DNA from: an uncultured Akkermansia sp. | GTDB lineage: Bacteria > Verrucomicrobiota > Verrucomicrobiia > Verrucomicrobiales > Akkermansiaceae | Assembly: GCA_904501975.1 (NCBI GenBank) | Contig: CAJGCZ010000010.1 | Location: 1 to 55,546, forward strand | Direction: 5' to 3' | Length of the DNA stretch: 55,546 nt | Shown here: positions 49,330-55,546 of the stretch, one piece after another | Layout of the letters: each line of letters starts with the position of its first letter | Numbering within the stretch: the first letter of the stretch is position 1 | The notes under the pieces: model-generated | Told to the model about the DNA's origin: nothing | What the model saw: the letters and a program-made list of their open reading frames with translations, nothing else | Databases searched by the model: none | Position numbers and translations under genes: made by a program

Positions 49330-50502
49330 ATGTCAAAATTGTGGAATATCACCTATTCCAAAGCATGGGGAGCAAACTTCTTGCTGTACTTCTCCTTCAT
49401 GCTTATCACGCCGCTCTTCCCGGTATATCTTAATGAGAAATTCGGGGCGAGCAAGGATACCATTGGTCTGGTACTGGCCGGGTACAGCATTATGGCCATT
49501 GCGGCGCGATTTGTGAGCGGGCATTTGGCGGACACCTTACCGCGAATTAAAGTATTGGTATGTGCCTATCTTTTGTTCGTAGCCTGCTCAGGAGCTTATC
49601 TCGTGGCGGGCAGTCTCATCCTGTTCGGCATTGTACGTACCCTGCACGGTGCCCCCTTCGGTGCCATCACCGTAGCAAACAGCACCGTTGCGTTTGATTC
49701 CCTCCCCTACAGTCGCCGAGCCGAAGGCATCGGCTATTATGGGCTGAGCAACAACATAGCCATGGCCCTCTCTCCGGCAGTCGGCATTTGGCTTTTCAGC
49801 CTTTGGCCCAGCTATGAGCTCTTGATGTGGGCCGCCGTAGCCACGGCCATAGTAGGCTGCACCCTCACCGCCAGCATGCGGCTGCCGCGGCGAGTGCGCC
49901 CGTTGCCCAAAAAGGCATTTTCGTTCAAAACCATGGTGTTATGGAAAGGCTGGAGTCCTGGGCTCTGTTCCCTCAGCTACGCCGTAGCTTATGGTATTGT
50001 TTCCACGTACGTGGCGCTGTATGGCATCGAAGAATTAGGCCACCGCAACGCCGCTGGCGTCTTTTTCTTCTGTTTCTCCGTGGGGCTGGTCATTTCGCGT
50101 CTTATCGGCGGCCGTGGCCTGCGGCAAGGAAAAATTGTAACAAACGGAGCCATTGGTGTAGTAACGGGCTCTGCGGGGTATCTTCTGTTTGCCTTGGTAC
50201 CCACGGTATGGAGCTTATACTTAGCCTCCCTCATCATCGGCCTGGGCTGTGGCCACATGTTCCCGGCGCTGCAAAACATCTTCATTAGCATGGCCAGAAA
50301 AGACCAACGAGGCACGGCAACCTCCACCCTCTTGGTTTCCTGGGATATCGGCGTGGGTATCGGTACTCTTGTCGGTGGTTTCTTATCTAATTCTGCCGGC
50401 TTTGCTGCGGCCTTCCTTTTTGCCGCCGCTTCCAAAGTTATCGGTTCGGTCTTCTTCTTTCTGCACACGCGGCATGATTACTACCGCAAACGCTTAACAT
50501 AA
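49330..50502 (+). CDS. Major facilitator superfamily transporter
   Basis: 390 residues with about twelve membrane segments. The family A-like motif GHLADTLPRIKVL lies between segments 2 and 3 (about 61-73). Such MFS proteins export drugs or metabolites, or import small solutes, using the proton gradient; nothing in the sequence fixes the substrate. The loop between the two six-helix halves is short and basic (RLPRRVRPLPKKAF, about 184-197). A UmuD-like gene starts 12 nt after the stop and is probably in the same transcript, an unexpected pairing. Confidence 0.88.
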   Translation: MSKLWNITYSKAWGANFLLYFSFMLITPLFPVYLNEKFGASKDTIGLVLAGYSIMAIAARFVSGHLADTLPRIKVLVCAYLLFVACSGAYLVAGSLILFGIVRTLHGAPFGAITVANSTVAFDSLPYSRRAEGIGYYGLSNNIAMALSPAVGIWLFSLWPSYELLMWAAVATAIVGCTLTASMRLPRRVRPLPKKAFSFKTMVLWKGWSPGLCSLSYAVAYGIVSTYVALYGIEELGHRNAAGVFFFCFSVGLVISRLIGGRGLRQGKIVTNGAIGVVTGSAGYLLFALVPTVWSLYLASLIIGLGCGHMFPALQNIFISMARKDQRGTATSTLLVSWDIGVGIGTLVGGFLSNSAGFAAAFLFAAASKVIGSVFFFLHTRHDYYRKRLT

Positions 50503-50514
50503 CCGTTTCCTCAC

Positions 50515-51003
50515 ATGAGCACCTCCATCGAGCTTCCGTTTTTCTCAGAAGGCGTAGCAGCAGGATTTCCCTCGCCGGCCACGGGTGATATGCAGGGCAC
50601 ACTGGATTTGAATGCGCTCTGTATTCGCCATCCTGCCGCCACCTATTACATACGAGCCCGCGGAGAAAGTATGATTGGAGCCGGCATAGAGGACGGCGAT
50701 ATTCTGATGGTAGACCGTGCGTTGCGCCCCGGTAACGGTGATATCATCATCGCAGCACTCGACGGCGAATTCACCGTCAAGAGATTGGAGCTGAAAGATA
50801 AGGCAGTTCGCCTTCTCCCGGAGAACCCGAACTTCTCCCCCATTGACATCACCGCCCAATCGAATGCTGAGTTCTTTGGGGTTGTCACATGGGTGCTCAA
50901 GCAGATTCCCACCACTCAGCCCTCGGCCAAAATGCCGCAGGCTGTAGCAGAAACCACAGGGGGCAGCGATATTCCGCTACCCCCAAATGAAACCTTTGTT
51001 TAA
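50515..51003 (+). CDS. UmuD-like S24 autoprotease (no UmuC partner adjacent)
   Basis: 162 residues. Peptidase S24 domain with Ser52 (GESM) and Lys89 (TVKRL), 37 residues apart exactly as in E. coli UmuD (Ser60/Lys97). The cleavage site is VAA16-G17FPSP, an Ala-Gly bond as in LexA rather than Cys-Gly as in UmuD. No helix-turn-helix precedes it, so it is UmuD-like, not LexA. After RecA-stimulated self-cleavage UmuD activates the error-prone polymerase UmuC; no umuC is next to it. A 30-residue Pro/Thr tail is unusual. It lies 12 nt after the MFS gene and converges on thiC (17-nt gap). Confidence 0.85.
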   Translation: MSTSIELPFFSEGVAAGFPSPATGDMQGTLDLNALCIRHPAATYYIRARGESMIGAGIEDGDILMVDRALRPGNGDIIIAALDGEFTVKRLELKDKAVRLLPENPNFSPIDITAQSNAEFFGVVTWVLKQIPTTQPSAKMPQAVAETTGGSDIPLPPNETFV

Positions 51004-51020
51004 GCGTAAGGCAAAAGCAT

Positions 51021-52838
51021 TTATTCTCCGCGCGAGTTGCGGATTTCCTGCGTCAATTTCATGGCGCAAAAATCCGGGCCGCACATGGAGCAAAAATGTG
51101 CTTTCTTAGCGTTAGCATGCGGCAGCGTCAAATCGTGGTAGGAACGCGCCTTGTGCGGGTCGAGTGAAAGATTGAACTGGTCCTCCCAACGGAACTCAAA
51201 ACGAGCCTTCGCCAATGCATTGTCTCGCACTTGAGCACCGGGGTGGCCCTTCGCCAAATCTGCCGCATGGGCCGCCAATTTATAGGTAACAACACCCTCG
51301 CGCACATCTTCCTTATCCGGTAATCCCAAGTGTTCTTTACGGGTCACGTAGCACAGCATAGCGCAGCCGCGCTGGGCAATAATAGCACCGCCCAAGGCGC
51401 CGGTAATGTGGTCGTAACCGGGGGCAATATCCGTAGCCAACGGCCCAAGGGTATAGAACGGAGCCTCGTAGCACCACTCCAATTGTTTGCGCATATTTTC
51501 CGGCACAAGATGCAGCGGCACATGCCCCGGGCCTTCATTCATCACCTGCACCCCTTTATCCCATGCCCGGCGAGTCAACTCGCCCTGCACCTCCAACTCG
51601 GCCAGCTGAGCAAAGTCGTTAGCATCGGCAATGCTGCCGGGGCGCAATCCGTCGCCAATAGAAATAGCTACATCGTAAGTGGCAAGAATATCGCAGATTT
51701 CATCCCAGTGGGTATACAGGAAGTTCTCCTGTTTGTGTATCATCATCCACTTGGCGATAATGGAGCCACCGCGGGATACAATGCCCGTGGCACGATTCGC
51801 AGTGTGATACACAAAGCGCTCTAAAAGCGCCGCATGCACCGTTACATAATCCACACCTTGGCGTGCTTGCTCAATGAGCGTATCACGGAAAATAGGCCAG
51901 CTCAGGTGTTCCACGCGTCCGCTGCATTTTTCCAAGCTCTGGTACATGGGGACGGTACCGATGGGCACCGGGCTATTGCGCAAAATCCATTCGCGCGTTT
52001 GGTGAATGTTTTTACCGGTGGATAAGTCCATCACGGTATCTGCCCCCCAATGAATAGCCCAGCGCAATTTTTCCACCTCTTCCTCAATGCCGGATGTAAT
52101 GGCGGAGTTGCCGATATTGGCATTGATTTTGCAAAGGAAGTTGCGCCCGATAATCATGGGCTCTGCCTCCGGGTGGTTAATATTTGCCGGAATAAGCGCA
52201 CGACCGGCGGCAATTTCATCGCGCACAAACTCGGGGGTAAAGAAGGCAGGCATATTGCCCCCGCGCTGCTCTGCAGGGTGCTGGTAGAGCAGCTGAGAGC
52301 GACGCTCCAGACTCTTAGGAGAAAAACCCGGGATAGCCTCCAACTCACTGGGGCGTGGCATGCCGGTGCCTAATTCATCCAACAGAACCTGAGCCGATTC
52401 CGGACGTGATTTCGCGCTGGGGAACGCGTCGTAAATGGCCTTAAAAGCAGCCTCGCGTCCCAAGTTCTCGCGAATGGCCACATACTCCATTTCCGGAGTA
52501 ATGATACCCCTGCGCGCATATTCTCGCTGGGTGGGCGCTTGTTTCAAATCGGCAGCCATCAGCACGCCCTCTTCATCTTTGAGGACATCACCGCGAGACA
52601 GAATCCACTCCTCACGCAGACGGGGCAAGCCTTGTTCTGCCTGCCCATGAAAACTCTCATCCCCCCACGGACCGGAGCAATCGTAAATCCTTACAGGCTC
52701 ATTGGCTTCAGTCGTACCATCCGGAAAAACGCTATCGGATAACGTAACTTCACGCATGGAGACATTGATGTCCGGATATAAAGAACCATGCACGTAAATA
52801 CGGCGGGAACCGGGGTACTTGAGTTCATCGGTGTTCAT
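51021..52838 (-). CDS. thiC: Phosphomethylpyrimidine synthase ThiC
   Basis: 605 residues. A radical-SAM-type enzyme that turns aminoimidazole ribotide (the product of PurM) into HMP-phosphate for thiamine. The C-terminal iron-sulfur motif is C583-x2-C586-x4-C591 (CSMCGPDFC). Other conserved parts: NIHQTREWILRNSPVPIGTVPMYQ is family-typical (about 276-299, quoted by its ends NIHQTREW and VPMYQ), EGPGHVPLH, and PLATDIAPGYDHI. TTGCAG-N17-TAGAAT ends only 6 nt before the ATG, so the mRNA would be leaderless and there is no room for a TPP riboswitch, the usual thiC control in bacteria. Single gene; no other thiamine genes nearby. Confidence 0.96.
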   Translation of the reverse strand: MNTDELKYPGSRRIYVHGSLYPDINVSMREVTLSDSVFPDGTTEANEPVRIYDCSGPWGDESFHGQAEQGLPRLREEWILSRGDVLKDEEGVLMAADLKQAPTQREYARRGIITPEMEYVAIRENLGREAAFKAIYDAFPSAKSRPESAQVLLDELGTGMPRPSELEAIPGFSPKSLERRSQLLYQHPAEQRGGNMPAFFTPEFVRDEIAAGRALIPANINHPEAEPMIIGRNFLCKINANIGNSAITSGIEEEVEKLRWAIHWGADTVMDLSTGKNIHQTREWILRNSPVPIGTVPMYQSLEKCSGRVEHLSWPIFRDTLIEQARQGVDYVTVHAALLERFVYHTANRATGIVSRGGSIIAKWMMIHKQENFLYTHWDEICDILATYDVAISIGDGLRPGSIADANDFAQLAELEVQGELTRRAWDKGVQVMNEGPGHVPLHLVPENMRKQLEWCYEAPFYTLGPLATDIAPGYDHITGALGGAIIAQRGCAMLCYVTRKEHLGLPDKEDVREGVVTYKLAAHAADLAKGHPGAQVRDNALAKARFEFRWEDQFNLSLDPHKARSYHDLTLPHANAKKAHFCSMCGPDFCAMKLTQEIRNSRGE

Positions 52839-52844
52839 GGGAAC

Positions 52845-52873
52845 ATTCTAGCAGAAATAACAGAAAACTGCAA
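52845..52873 (-). promoter_or_regulatory. Promoter of thiC (leaderless type)
   Basis: TTGCAG (52868-52873), 17-bp spacer, TAGAAT (52845-52850) on the minus strand; GTTCCC separates the -10 box from the ATG at 52838. Confidence 0.78.
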
Positions 52874-52920
52874 GATATGTTGTCACAATAAACTATAGTT
52901 AAGACATAACTCGCAATTTT

Positions 52921-53094
52921 CATGTGAGCGCAGCGAACCCTTCATGTGAGCGCAGCGAACCTTTCACGTGAGCGCAGCGAACCATTCACGTGAGCACTGC
53001 GAACCCTTCACGTGAGCACAGCGAACCCTTCATGTGAGCGCAGCGAGCCCTTCACGTGAGCACAGCGAACCCTTCACGTGAGCACTGCGAACCC
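52921..53094. repeat. Eight tandem 22-bp repeats
   Basis: Units end to end with no spacers, beginning at 52941, 52963, 52985, 53007, 53029, 53051 and 53073 (the first copy lacks 2 bp). Consensus core: CAYGTGAGCRCWGCGAACC, preceded by TT. Variation is confined to a few positions. There is no reading frame or spacer that would suggest a gene or CRISPR. Confidence 0.93.
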
Positions 53095-53230
53095 ACAAAA
53101 AGGCTTGCTTCGCAAGCATGAAGGGCTCGCTACGCTCACATGAAAAGGCTTGCTTCGCAAGCGTGAAATGCTCGCTTAGCTCACATGAAGAGCTTGCTGC
53201 GCAAGCGTGAAGAGTTCGCTACGCTCACGA
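53095..53230. repeat. Inverted and hairpin-forming relatives of the 22-bp repeat at the argH 3' end
   Basis: Six modules alternate between the reverse complement of the 22-bp unit (GGGCTCGCTACGCTCACATG) and a related hairpin (GCTTGC-TTC-GCAAGC), joined by RTGAA linkers. The last module reaches into argH and provides its TGA stop (53225-53227). Confidence 0.85.
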
Positions 53231-54589
53231 TAATAGGGACTTCCAATACGCAATACGGCGAGCCGTATTGGCCGGATTGGGAGCACCGGGATTGGTGCGC
53301 AGCTCAAAGGCGCGGTCAAGATTGAAGACAGCATGCACATCCTCTCCGTATTCCGGGGAGATGGCGCGGAACTGCTCGAGTGTAAGCTGATTAAGGGGTG
53401 TGGCACTACCCACGGCAACAGCAACAGCCTTGCCCACTAGCTCATGAGCATGGCGGAACGGCACCCCCTTGCGCACGAGGTAATCGGCCAAATCGGTAGC
53501 CAACAGTAAGGGATCGGAAACAGCAGCGGCGCACTTATCTTCGTTAATGCGCATGGCGGCCACCATCTCTGCATTGACGCGCAGGGCGAGAGCTATCGTT
53601 TCAAAGGAATCGAACAAGGGTTCCTTATCTTCCTGCAAGTCGCGATTGTAGGTAAGAGGCAAGCCCTTTACTGCCACCATCACGCTCACCAAGTTGCCGT
53701 ACAGTCGACCGCTCTTGCCTCGGGTCAGCTCCGACACATCGGGGTTCTTCTTCTGGGGCATGAGGCTGGAGCCCGTCGTGTGAGCATCGGACAAGGTGCA
53801 GAAACCGAACTCAGCACTGCTCCAGAGCACAAGGTCCTCACTCATACGGCTCAAATGGGTGCCGATGACGGAAAGACAGAACAGCGTTTCCATGATGTAA
53901 TCGCGGTCTGCAATGGCATCCATCGAGTTCTCTGAGACGGCATCAAAACCCAGTTCCTCAGCAATACCTACACGGTCCAAGTTGATAGTGGAGCCGGCAA
54001 TGGCACCGGAGCCCAAGGGAGAAATATTAAGACGACGACGGCAATCCTGCAAGCGAGTCACATCGCGGCCCAGCATTTCCACATAGGCCAGCAGGTGGTG
54101 ACCAATGGTAACAGGCTGAGCGCGCTGCAAATGCGTGTACCCGGGAATACGCACCTCTGCATACTCCTCTGCCTTTGCCACCAAAGCTCTCTGCATGTCT
54201 TCCAAAAGAGCCAAGGTGCTATCAATCTCCGCGCGGCAATACAGGCGCGTATCGGTGGCAACTTGGTCGTTGCGGGAACGGGCGGTGTGCAACTTGGCAC
54301 CGGGGGCCCCAATGCGGCGGGTAAGCTCGCTCTCAATATTCATGTGAACGTCTTCGAGCTTGATGCTCCATTCAAAATTACCGGCTTCAATATCAGCCAA
54401 AATGCTCTTCAAGCCGGATTCTATAGCAGCAAACTCCTCCGGGGTCAGCATGCCGGCCTTCAGCTGAGCCCTAGCATGAGCAATAGAGCCGGCAATGTCA
54501 TGTTTGTAGAGTTTCCAATCGTATGAAATGGATTCGCCGTATTTCAATACGAGATCTGCCGTTGCTTGTGAGAATCGTCCTGTCCACAT
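53225..54589 (-). CDS. argH: Argininosuccinate lyase
   Basis: 454 residues, normal length. Splits argininosuccinate into arginine and fumarate, the last step of arginine synthesis. Fumarase-superfamily signature GSSLMPQKKNP (about 275-285), the substrate loop DVHMNIESELTRRIG (about 80), ARSRNDQVATDTRLY (about 104) and HLQRAQPVTIGHHLL (about 153) are all present. A weak promoter (TTGATT-N17-TACCTT) would end 9 nt before the ATG. The stop codon lies inside the last module of the neighbouring repeat array. No other arg genes are adjacent. Confidence 0.96.
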   Translation of the reverse strand: MWTGRFSQATADLVLKYGESISYDWKLYKHDIAGSIAHARAQLKAGMLTPEEFAAIESGLKSILADIEAGNFEWSIKLEDVHMNIESELTRRIGAPGAKLHTARSRNDQVATDTRLYCRAEIDSTLALLEDMQRALVAKAEEYAEVRIPGYTHLQRAQPVTIGHHLLAYVEMLGRDVTRLQDCRRRLNISPLGSGAIAGSTINLDRVGIAEELGFDAVSENSMDAIADRDYIMETLFCLSVIGTHLSRMSEDLVLWSSAEFGFCTLSDAHTTGSSLMPQKKNPDVSELTRGKSGRLYGNLVSVMVAVKGLPLTYNRDLQEDKEPLFDSFETIALALRVNAEMVAAMRINEDKCAAAVSDPLLLATDLADYLVRKGVPFRHAHELVGKAVAVAVGSATPLNQLTLEQFRAISPEYGEDVHAVFNLDRAFELRTNPGAPNPANTARRIAYWKSLLS

Positions 54590-54844
54590 AACGCGGGCAA
54601 GGTACTACAAAACTACAGGAAAATCAAGACATTTTTGCAGCACCGACGGCAAAAAACGCCTGCTCGGCAAGTCGACTTGTTAGGATGGATACGGCCTCCG
54701 TAACACGAGCTTAGGCTTTGTGGTGCCGCATCGCATCTTGCGTAAATCCTCTTTACTGTCAAATTAATAGCTTGCCTTCCCTCAAAAAATCTGCTAGAGT
54801 GCACTTAATATTGCATTTGCACTATTAACCTCACATCGCATATT
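54590..54844. other. Intergenic region between argH and the secreted small protein gene
   Basis: 255 bp shared by two divergent genes. Besides the promoter at 54772-54800 and weak promoter-like bases before argH, I see no repeat, RNA gene or reading frame. Confidence 0.5.
54772..54800 (+). promoter_or_regulatory. Promoter of the secreted small protein gene
   Basis: TTGCCT (54772-54777), 17-bp spacer, TAGAGT (54795-54800). The leader would be about 38 nt. Confidence 0.65.
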
Positions 54845-55300
54845 ATGAACAAAATCGCTTATTTAGCCATGTTGGCAGCTACAGCTGTAGCTGTTCCCGC
54901 AGTAGCTCAGGATGCCCCCGTTGCCGCTCAGGAGGGCATGGAGCAGTTCTCCCCGGCCCAGCGCTTCGGTTATGGTCTGTTCTTGATTTCTAAAAAGTAT
55001 GTAGAGATTACCTCCTCCCCCGAATTGGAGCAGAACCCGGACGCCGCCGCTGAACAGATTGAGGCTTTGACTCAGGTGATTTACAGCCTGTACGAAATTC
55101 CGATGAACGATGCCGACCGCGCAGAACTTCAGGTCATTCAGTCCAAGCTCCTCGTAACAGAGGAATACAACGACATCCAGTCTCGTGGCGGCATGGCTGC
55201 TACCAAGATTAAGGCTGCCGACTACTACGGTTCTGAGAGACTCCGCAGCGCCATCCGCGACTTCACCATGGGCGCCATGGGCTTCCGCCGCGGTGAGTAA
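54845..55300 (+). CDS. Secreted protein of unknown function with an IKAADYYGS motif
   Basis: 151 residues. Signal peptide 1-21 (MNKIAYLAMLAATAVAVPAVA, cleavage before QDAP). The mature chain is mostly helical and acidic. Near residues 120-137 it reads KIKAADYYGSERLRSAIRDF, very close to RIKAADFYGSRIMIAAY in the protein at 12549; the rest of the two chains is only loosely alike. No cysteines, no catalytic motif. It has its own promoter and a strong terminator 28 nt after the stop, so it is monocistronic and possibly abundant. The periplasm or cell surface is the likely location. Confidence 0.78.
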   Translation: MNKIAYLAMLAATAVAVPAVAQDAPVAAQEGMEQFSPAQRFGYGLFLISKKYVEITSSPELEQNPDAAAEQIEALTQVIYSLYEIPMNDADRAELQVIQSKLLVTEEYNDIQSRGGMAATKIKAADYYGSERLRSAIRDFTMGAMGFRRGE

Positions 55301-55327
55301 TTTTATATTATTCGCTTTTCTATAAGC

Positions 55328-55366
55328 AGAGGGGCAAGCGATTCGTTGCTTGCCCCTCTCCTTTTT
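55328..55366 (+). terminator. Intrinsic terminator after the secreted small protein gene
   Basis: A perfect 12-bp GC-rich stem (55328-55339 with 55348-55359), 8-nt loop, followed by CCTTTTTTG. Confidence 0.93.
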
Positions 55367-55425
55367 TGTAACGCTCTGTTAAATTTTTCAGTTGATAAAT
55401 GAGAGTTTGTCGGTCCTCCGTACTA

Positions 55426-55546
55426 CGCACCGCAGGTGCGTTCTTCACTACAGCGCAAGCTGTTCTTCACCATCTGCCGCAGGCAGATTCTTCACCATGC
55501 CCAACGGGCATTCTTCACCACGGCGGCAGCCGTTCCTCCTCCCAAA
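55426..55546. repeat. Array of five hairpins with different stems and a constant TTCTTCAC linker
   Basis: Hairpins at 55426-55440, 55450-55463, 55473-55487, 55497-55511 and 55520-55533. Stems of 5-6 bp differ in sequence (CGCACC/GGTGCG, ACAGC/GCTGT, TCTGCC/GGCAGA, ATGCCC/GGGCAT, ACGGC/GCCGT) but each is perfect; loops are GCA, GCAA, AAC or GGCA. TTCTTCAC follows the first four. The array runs to the window edge. Confidence 0.85.

Noticed and set aside
52921..53230. Possible CRISPR array next to argH
   Set aside because: Repeats are 22 bp and directly joined, with no variable spacers of equal length and no cas genes in the window.
55426..55546. Possible CRISPR array at the right edge
   Set aside because: The constant part is only about 8 bp and the variable parts are palindromes, unlike spacers.

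Overview
The window looks like a chromosomal segment of a gut-type member of the Verrucomicrobiota, most likely close to Akkermansia. This is an inference from gene content: a short Pro-Glu-Pro (PEP-CTERM-like) C-terminal anchor ending in an Arg cluster, a secreted GH20 hexosaminidase, chlamydia-like Pmp repeats (same PVC superphylum), a Bacteroides-like long PurF, and many genes without a Shine-Dalgarno sequence. No 16S gene or database search supports the assignment.

Layout. (1) 1-11.5 kb, all minus strand: an anti-phage type island. Its operon runs SNF2-like helicase, large N6-adenine methyltransferase, RhuM-family protein, DEAD-box helicase (cut by the window edge). The order resembles class 1 DISARM but is not a clean match. 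Upstream, with its own promoter, is a GHKL ATPase fused to a PD-(D/E)xK nuclease signature. The island abuts tRNA-Pro and tRNA-Phe at 12.2-12.3 kb. (2) 12.5-16 kb: a small unknown protein, an orphan OppD-like ATPase and an ABC-F ATPase. (3) 16-22.4 kb: a tri-haem cytochrome c peroxidase with a long KAKAEAEA tail, a YycJ-like hydrolase, the hexosaminidase and a Sel1 protein. This block is flanked by two inverted copies of a hairpin-mosaic repeat. (4) 22.4-26.9 kb, mostly minus: small envelope proteins, an RNA m5C methyltransferase, a ROK kinase and a tyrosine recombinase. (5) 27-32.5 kb: an AT-rich accessory patch with a SIR2-like protein, a ten-repeat Pmp-like surface protein and an AAA_14/DUF4143 ATPase behind ~33-bp phased repeats. 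(6) 32.5-41.6 kb: mutL, a TonB/ExbB/ExbD-type operon, a polysaccharide deacetylase, rlmI and envelope proteins. (7) 41.7-55.3 kb: two ECF sigma factors, purM with a purF-like gene lacking its catalytic cysteine, a Ca2+-type P-ATPase, an MFS transporter, a UmuD-like protease, thiC, argH and a secreted small protein. Palindromic repeat arrays lie next to argH and at the right edge.

Recurring signals. Sigma70-type promoters often have TTGCCN as the -35 box. In about eight genes the -10 box ends only 6-9 nt before the start codon, which predicts leaderless mRNAs. Several unrelated families of hairpin repeats are scattered through intergenic DNA, and one cluster lies inside the methyltransferase reading frame. 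All functional statements are from reading the sequence; no alignment or HMM search was run.
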